Assembly: GCA_016200825.1 (NCBI GenBank)
Contig: JACQEA010000237.1
Span: 1 to 9,931, forward strand
Reading direction: 5' to 3'
Source: Chloroflexota bacterium
Lineage (GTDB): Bacteria > Chloroflexota > Anaerolineae > UBA4142
DNA length: 9,931 bases
The translations under genes and the position numbers were made by a program. The stretch's first letter is position 1. Each line of letters starts with the position of its first letter. The notes under the pieces were generated by a model. The model had not been told where the DNA came from. It made no database searches and saw only the letters and a program-made list of their open reading frames with translations. Shown here one piece after another: positions 5,990 through 9,931 of this stretch.

Positions 5990-6616
5990 TCATAAATTGA
6001 CGCGGCGCGGATTTACCCGGCATTTCTCCGCCGTGATGATCGCTTGAATCGCCTGCGCGGTTTCATCGAGCGCGTCGTCGGCATTGATGATCACGTAATC
6101 GAATTTTTCGTACTCGTTCATTTCCAAACGCGCCGCGTGCAAGCGAATTTGCAAATATTCTTCCGGCTCGGTGCGGCGTTTGCGTAAACGCGCTTCCAGC
6201 GCGTGCATGCTCGGCGGCAGTAACATGATAAAGACCGCGTCCGGCACCAATTTTTTCAAAGTCGCCGCGCCCTGCACATCAATCCGCATCATCACATCCA
6301 CGCCGCGCGCGAGCGCGTCTTTCACTTCTTTTTTCGAATTGCCGTAATCGTACCCGTACACCACCGCGCGCTCCAAAAATTCGCCGCGCTCTTCCATCGC
6401 TTTGAATTGCTCTTTCGAAACGAAATGATAATCTATGCCTTCGGCTTCATTCGCGCGTTTGGGTCGCGTCGTATTCGTAACGAGAAAATAAAACGGGTAC
6501 TCTAATTCGCGCATCCGCGTTAACGCGGCATCTTTGCCCACGCCCGAGGGACCCGATACGACAATCAACAACGCGGGCGGTTGCGGCTTTGGAATGGAAA
6601 ATGTTTGTTCGTCCAT
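5990..6616 (-). CDS. gmk: Guanylate kinase
   Basis: A 208-residue guanylate kinase, which converts GMP (or dGMP) and ATP to GDP and ADP in the cytoplasm. What is seen: P-loop GPSGVGKD (22-29), the GMP-binding segment TNTTRPKR (47-54) with IDYHFVSKEQF (61-71) and GEFLERAVVYGYDYG (78-92), the RIDVQGA strand (111-117) and the LID/Arg region RLRKRRTEPEEY (143-154). ATG 6616 is chosen over the longer open frame (TTG at 6649) because AGGAG lies 5 nt before it and the length then fits the family (about 200-210). The residue after the P-loop lysine is Asp29 instead of the usual Ser or Thr, and YDYGNSKKEV replaces the common NYYGTP-type segment; both suggest a divergent lineage form rather than a broken enzyme, since the other motifs are intact. 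It stands alone between two repeat-bearing gaps. Confidence 0.95.
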   Translation of the reverse strand: MDEQTFSIPKPQPPALLIVVSGPSGVGKDAALTRMRELEYPFYFLVTNTTRPKRANEAEGIDYHFVSKEQFKAMEERGEFLERAVVYGYDYGNSKKEVKDALARGVDVMMRIDVQGAATLKKLVPDAVFIMLLPPSMHALEARLRKRRTEPEEYLQIRLHAARLEMNEYEKFDYVIINADDALDETAQAIQAIITAEKCRVNPRRVNL

Positions 6617-6621
6617 ATTTT

Positions 6622-6626
6622 CTCCT
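6622..6626 (-). promoter_or_regulatory. Ribosome binding site that sets the gmk start
   Basis: AGGAG on the minus strand, 5 nt before ATG 6616. It supports the 208-residue form over a start at TTG 6649. Confidence 0.7.
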
Positions 6627-6652
6627 AACTCGAACAAGCCGAAACCCAATTA

Positions 6653-6725
6653 GGACGCGGAGACACGCGGAAAAATCAGATCAACGAATTCTTGCAATCC
6701 GTTCTTTCCGCGTAAATCTGCGTCC
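6653..6725. repeat. Inverted repeat upstream of gmk
   Basis: The left arm (6653-6673, GGACGCGGAGACACGCGGAAA without its last base) and the reverse complement of the right arm (6705-6725) match at 17 of 21 positions around a 31-nt loop. Both arms start GGACGC and end ACGCGGAAA. It lies within the gmk leader or promoter region, 37 nt before the start codon. A single related string (GTGCAGATTCGCGTGATTCG) occurs at 613-632, in the gap before the membrane-protein gene. The remainder of the 6617-6805 gap shows no other clear element. Confidence 0.6.
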
Positions 6726-6805
6726 GAAAAATCTTTGCTTTTTGTACAAACATTTCACTCGTAGCGTGCTACCGTTGCGCGCGGCTCGTGACTCGCAACT
6801 TGCAA

Positions 6806-8167
6806 CTACATCGGCGCGCCCACGCGGACGATTCGTCGCGCGTCCGCGGGTGTGAGTTCAGCCGTCGCGTTCACCGCGTCCACAATCAGTCGCGCGTTCT
6901 CTACGATCAATTGATAATCCACCGCGCGATGTCCCGTGACGATTACGACCACATCCATCGCGCGTAAATTTTCCGCCGTCAACGCGCGCGATTCAAACAG
7001 CGTGCGCGCGCGTTGAAACACATTTGCGCCGACCGCGAACTGCGGCACGTACGGATCATGATAATCCACTGTCGCGCCGCGCGCGAGTAATAATTCGATC
7101 ACGCGCTCGGCGGGCGAATTGCGCGCGTCGTCCACATCGCGTTTGAACGCGACGCCGACAATCAATACGCGACTCTTCTGCACTGCCTTACCCGCGCGAT
7201 TCAGCGCATCGCTCACCAATTTCACTAGATGATACGGCATCCCTTCATTGATTTCCGCGGCGAGCTCGATAAAACGCGTTACAAAATCATGCTCGCGCGC
7301 TTTCCACGATAAATAGTACGGATCAACCGGAATGCAATGTCCGCCCACACCCGCGCCCGGATAAAACGGCATAAACCCGTACGGTTTTGTTTTTGCCGCG
7401 TCGATCACTTCCCAAATATCAATGTGCATGCGCTCCATCAACAAAGCCAATTCATTCACCAGCGCGATATTCACCGCGCGAAAAATATTTTCCAATAGTT
7501 TCGTCATCTCCGCGACGCGCGGCGATGAAACGATATGCACTTGCGGCGTGAGATGAATGAGCAGTGCCTTTGCCAATTCAGTACAGCGCGGCGTGAGACC
7601 GCCCAAAACTTTAGGCGTATTCTTGACGCTCCAACCCGCGCTGCTCGTCGCGCCCGGGTCAATTCGTTCCGGCGAAAACGCGAGATGAAATTCTTTGCCC
7701 GCGCGCAAGCCGCTCTTTTCCAAAATCGGCAGGCAGACTTCTTCGGTCGTGCCGGGAAATGTGGTGCTTTGCAAAATAATCAACTGCCCTGCGCGCAAAT
7801 GCGGCGCGATGCTTTCCGTCGCGGCAATCACCGCCGAAAGATCCGGCGCTTTCATGCGGTCGAACGGTGTCGGCACGCAAATAAACATCACGTCGGCGTC
7901 GCGCAGCGCGTCGAAATTTTCAGTCGCGCTGAATTTTTTTTCTTGCCCCAAGCGCGCAACATCCGCGCTCGGCACATCCTGAATGTAACTGGTGCCCGCG
8001 CGCAACGCGTTCACTTTGCGCGCGTCGATGTCAACGCCGATCACCGTAAATCCGGTGCGCGCAAATTCCAGCGCGAGCGGCAATCCGACATAGCCCAAGC
8101 CAATCACGGCGACGCGCGCGGTTTTATTTTCGATTTTACTTTGCAGATTTTCGGATGCCATACTCAT
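6806..8167 (-). CDS. Nucleotide-sugar 6-dehydrogenase, UDP-GlcNAc type (WbpA/TviB-like)
   Basis: A 453-residue UDP-glucose/GDP-mannose dehydrogenase-family enzyme. These oxidise C6 of a nucleotide sugar to the acid in two NAD+-dependent steps. The N-terminal Rossmann domain has GLGYVG (23-28) and FICVPTPFDR (95-104); STTFPGTTEEV (134-144) and AFSPERIDPG (163-172) follow; K223 and N227 lie in EMTKLLENIFRAVNIALVNE; the catalytic Cys278 is in GVGGHCIPVDPYYL (273-286); and the C-terminal substrate domain has VGVAFKRDVDDARNSP (337-352). The PYGFMPFYPGAGVGGHCIPVDP pattern and SPERIDPG are those of the WbpA/TviB group, so UDP-N-acetylglucosamine (giving the uronate) is the likely substrate, by family inference. 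ATG 8167 (or the in-frame ATG 8161) follows AAAGGATTCG; the frame is open to 8191. It overlaps the end of the wecA-like gene by 32 nt in another frame, which suggests translational coupling. Confidence 0.9.
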   Translation of the reverse strand: MSMASENLQSKIENKTARVAVIGLGYVGLPLALEFARTGFTVIGVDIDARKVNALRAGTSYIQDVPSADVARLGQEKKFSATENFDALRDADVMFICVPTPFDRMKAPDLSAVIAATESIAPHLRAGQLIILQSTTFPGTTEEVCLPILEKSGLRAGKEFHLAFSPERIDPGATSSAGWSVKNTPKVLGGLTPRCTELAKALLIHLTPQVHIVSSPRVAEMTKLLENIFRAVNIALVNELALLMERMHIDIWEVIDAAKTKPYGFMPFYPGAGVGGHCIPVDPYYLSWKAREHDFVTRFIELAAEINEGMPYHLVKLVSDALNRAGKAVQKSRVLIVGVAFKRDVDDARNSPAERVIELLLARGATVDYHDPYVPQFAVGANVFQRARTLFESRALTAENLRAMDVVVIVTGHRAVDYQLIVENARLIVDAVNATAELTPADARRIVRVGAPM

Positions 8168-9164
8168 CGAATCCTTTTTTTGAAAATTCAAATTCCCACA
8201 ACGCCATCAGCGCGACCGCGCCGACGACAATTCCAATCCCGTACGCGGGCACAATATCCATTTCCATCACGATCAGCGCGATCGCGCCCAACGCGATCGA
8301 GGCGAGATAAAGCCATTGCACCGCGACGCGCGGCGATAGTCCGCGCGCGACCAAGCGATGCGATAAATGATCGAGTCCGCCGCGATAAATCGGCGCGCGG
8401 CGACGTAAGCGCGAAAGGACAACGAGCAGTGTATCAAAAATCGGAACACCGAGAATCAACACCGGCACCATCCACGTCACCACGTACGTGTTATTCACAA
8501 AACGCAATTTGATCCCGACCGCTGCGAGAACGAATCCCAAAAATAAAGCGCCAGCGTCGCCCATAAAGATTGACGCGGGATTGAAATTATACAACAAAAA
8601 TCCTAACGCCGCGCCGAGCAATGCCGCCGCGAGAATGCTCACCAAATATTGTCCATTGAGCGCGGCGATCAATAAAAAAAACGCCGCGGCAATCGCGGCA
8701 ATGCCTCCGGACAAACCATCCATGTTGTCTACCAGATTCAACGCGTTCGTCACGCCGACGATCCAGATCAGCGCGAGCGCGGTATCGAGCCAAATATTTT
8801 GAAACAAAATCACCGTCACGCCGGTCGCGATCAGAATCAGCGCGCTGAGAATTTGCCCGATCAATTTCACCGCGGCATGCAATCCAACTCGATCATCCCA
8901 TATTCCCAACAGCGACATCCACGTCGCGCCAACGATGATCCCAATTAATTGCGGGATGTAAAAACGATCCGCAAATAAAATCAGCGCGATGACGAACGCG
9001 CCATAAATCGCCAGCCCGCCCAAGACCGGAATTGGGCGCGTATGAAATTTGCGCGCGCTCGGTTGATCGATCAATCCGATCCGCAACGCGATCTGCCGCG
9101 CGAGCGGCGTCGCGCTGAGCGCAAAAACGAGCGCGGTGATAAAAATCAAAAGTAATGGCGACAT
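8136..9164 (-). CDS. WecA/TagO-type undecaprenyl-phosphate GlcNAc-1-phosphate transferase
   Basis: A 342-residue polytopic membrane enzyme of the MraY/WecA/TagO family. It should move a sugar-1-phosphate, probably GlcNAc-1-P, from a UDP-sugar to undecaprenyl phosphate, the first step of a lipid-linked surface polysaccharide. Key family motifs are present: PIPVLGGLAIY (45-54), the Mg2+-linked DD at 90-91 in LGIWDDRVGL, NLVDNMDGLSGG (143-154), NFNPASIFMGDAGALFLGF (193-211), and the loop-5 His motif LDHLSHRL (264-271). About ten to eleven hydrophobic segments are spread over the length. MraY is less likely: there is no classic MraY His-rich start to the loop, and the gene sits with a uronate-forming dehydrogenase, not with mur genes. 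The start ATG 9164 is preceded only by a weak GGAAC. It overlaps the downstream dehydrogenase gene and lies 257 nt after a TPR gene, with an inverted repeat in that gap. Confidence 0.9.
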   Translation of the reverse strand: MSPLLLIFITALVFALSATPLARQIALRIGLIDQPSARKFHTRPIPVLGGLAIYGAFVIALILFADRFYIPQLIGIIVGATWMSLLGIWDDRVGLHAAVKLIGQILSALILIATGVTVILFQNIWLDTALALIWIVGVTNALNLVDNMDGLSGGIAAIAAAFFLLIAALNGQYLVSILAAALLGAALGFLLYNFNPASIFMGDAGALFLGFVLAAVGIKLRFVNNTYVVTWMVPVLILGVPIFDTLLVVLSRLRRRAPIYRGGLDHLSHRLVARGLSPRVAVQWLYLASIALGAIALIVMEMDIVPAYGIGIVVGAVALMALWEFEFSKKGFDEYGIRKSAK

Positions 9165-9236
9165 AGTGTTCCGCGTTGAGTTTAATCGAGAGCGGCTAAC
9201 ATCGAAGAGATAATTATTCGTTCAGAAAAGAAAAGT

Positions 9237-9365
9237 CACAATGTCATTCTGAGCGACTGAAGGGAGCGAAGAATCTTGTTATTCGACTTTGAATCTAATT
9301 GCAATATCAAGATGCTTCGCGGAGTTTATAGTGAGCGAAGCGAATCTACTCAGCATGACAATGTT
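9237..9365. repeat. Long inverted repeat with TGTCATnCTGAG ends
   Basis: The left arm (about 9237-9278) carries TGTCATTCTGAG then GCGAAGAATCTT; the reverse complement of the right arm (about 9309-9365) carries TGTCATGCTGAG, then a GATTCGCTTCGCTCACTAT-type insert, then GCGAAGCATCTT. The outer 12-mers match at 11 of 12 and the inner 12-mers at 11 of 12. TGTCATTCTGAGCGAAGCG-type strings are known to me as dispersed intergenic repeats in several unrelated bacterial groups. It lies upstream of the wecA-like gene, in the 257-nt gap that holds no gene. Confidence 0.75.
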
Positions 9366-9421
9366 ACGCGATCCTTTCACAACGATTTGATTTCCGCGCG
9401 TTTAGCCACGCCCTCTTAATT

Positions 9422-9931
9422 TTATTTTTTGCTAGTTGAAAATAATTCTTGGATTTTGTTGACGTACGCGTTCACCGCGTTTTTGTCCGCCTCAGTTGCC
9501 AACGCAAGCGCGGCTTGCGCGAACTTGAGCGCGCTGTCATAGCGTTGCGCCTTGTAATCGTTCAGCGCCATTTGCAAATTTTGCCAGAATGGTTTTTCCG
9601 CGGCGGGCGCAATTGCCGCCGCCGCGATCAGCGCGCGCTGCGCGTCGTCCGTTTGCAACAATTGCAAATTGATCAGCGCGATATTTTTTTGCGCGTCGTA
9701 ATCAAACGGCGCGAGGTTCAAAACGATTTGATACTCTGGCAGCGCGAATTGCGGTTGCCCGCGCCCCTTCCACAACGTCGCCACCGCGCGATGCGCGGCG
9801 ATATCGTTCGGCGCGCGTTGCGCGGTTTGAATCGCGCGCTGCAGCGTTTGGAGTTGCGAATAAAATTGCGTAAAACGCGCATAGTCCGCATTCCGCGTCG
9901 AAGGCAACAAATCTAGCACGCGGCGCATCGC
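9422..9931 (-). CDS. TPR-repeat protein, N-terminal part outside the window
   Basis: The C-terminal 170 residues or so of a protein made of helical tetratricopeptide-like repeats. The frame is open to the window edge. An ATG at 9928 exists but has no visible ribosome site and sits in the middle of a helix-rich stretch, so the real start is probably beyond 9931. Repeat helices are visible at about YSQLQTLQRAIQTAQRAPND, then HRAVATLWKGRGQPQFALPEYQIVLNLAP (the canonical TPR pattern, with the closing Pro), the next unit IALINLQLLQTDDAQRALIAAAAIAP, and a last one MALNDYKAQRYDSALKFAQAALALA. TPRs hold other proteins and have no activity of their own. The neighbouring polysaccharide genes make it tempting to see this as the TPR tail of a large membrane polysaccharide-export or O-antigen ligase-type protein, a pairing seen in Chloroflexota, but no membrane part lies in the window. 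Confidence 0.75.
   Translation of the reverse strand, partial: AMRRVLDLLPSTRNADYARFTQFYSQLQTLQRAIQTAQRAPNDIAAHRAVATLWKGRGQPQFALPEYQIVLNLAPFDYDAQKNIALINLQLLQTDDAQRALIAAAAIAPAAEKPFWQNLQMALNDYKAQRYDSALKFAQAALALATEADKNAVNAYVNKIQELFSTSKK

Noticed and set aside
6741..6750. Perfect 10-bp palindrome TTTGTACAAA as an operator
   Set aside because: One isolated short palindrome far from a clear promoter; no second copy or known matching regulator in the window.
6774..6799. GTTGCG/CGCAAC hairpin after the dehydrogenase gene as a terminator
   Set aside because: A 6-bp stem with a 14-nt loop and no T tract in the direction of the gene.
7535..8512. A 325-codon plus-strand frame opposite the dehydrogenase and transferase genes
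   Set aside because: It is Arg-, Ala- and Gln-rich, low in hydrophobic residues and without domains; it mirrors GC-rich codon positions of the real genes on the other strand.

Overview
The window looks like a chromosomal segment from a free-living bacterium, most likely an uncultured member of the Chloroflexota (Anaerolineae-like). This is an inference from gene content: a ClpP-fold 'serine dehydrogenase' proteinase, a VanW-domain wall protein, a guanylate kinase with a GKD P-loop, and a WecA/WbpA polysaccharide pair next to a TPR protein. The DNA style also fits: CGCG runs dominate the coding regions, and almost every larger gap holds a degenerate inverted repeat. No transposase, phage gene, CRISPR array, rRNA or recognisable tRNA was seen.

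Layout. Positions 1-3186 are read on the plus strand: the 3' part of an SDH-type ClpP-fold proteinase, a four-helix membrane protein of unknown function, and a VanW-domain protein. From about 3281 to the end everything is read on the minus strand. In transcription order this half holds a TPR protein (cut by the window end), a WecA/TagO-type phosphoglycosyltransferase, a UDP-N-acetylglucosamine 6-dehydrogenase-type enzyme that overlaps it, guanylate kinase (gmk), the YebC/PmpR-family protein, ruvC, ruvA, and a small gene of unknown family. The wecA-like/wbpA-like pair should start a surface polysaccharide from undecaprenyl phosphate and supply a uronic-acid sugar nucleotide. The yebC-ruvC-ruvA order is a common bacterial arrangement, but ruvB does not follow here.

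The most interesting stretch is the convergence point at 3170-3742. Two things meet there. The first is a plus-strand consensus-like promoter (TTGACA, 17 bp, TATGCT) at the very end of the VanW gene. It sits just before a roughly 76-nt segment closed by a 7-bp stem with inner hairpins and followed by a T-rich tract, which makes it a good candidate for an unassigned small structured RNA. The second is a minus-strand reading frame downstream of ruvA that reads as one continuous protein of about 152 residues except for a single in-frame TGA at codon 61. The VanW protein also seems to stop early exactly where the candidate promoter begins.

Five gaps (1315-1401, 4366-4425, 5889-5949, 6653-6725, 9237-9365) hold imperfect inverted repeats. 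The five differ in sequence, and several are built from short reiterated units. One of them supplies the last codons and stop of ruvC.
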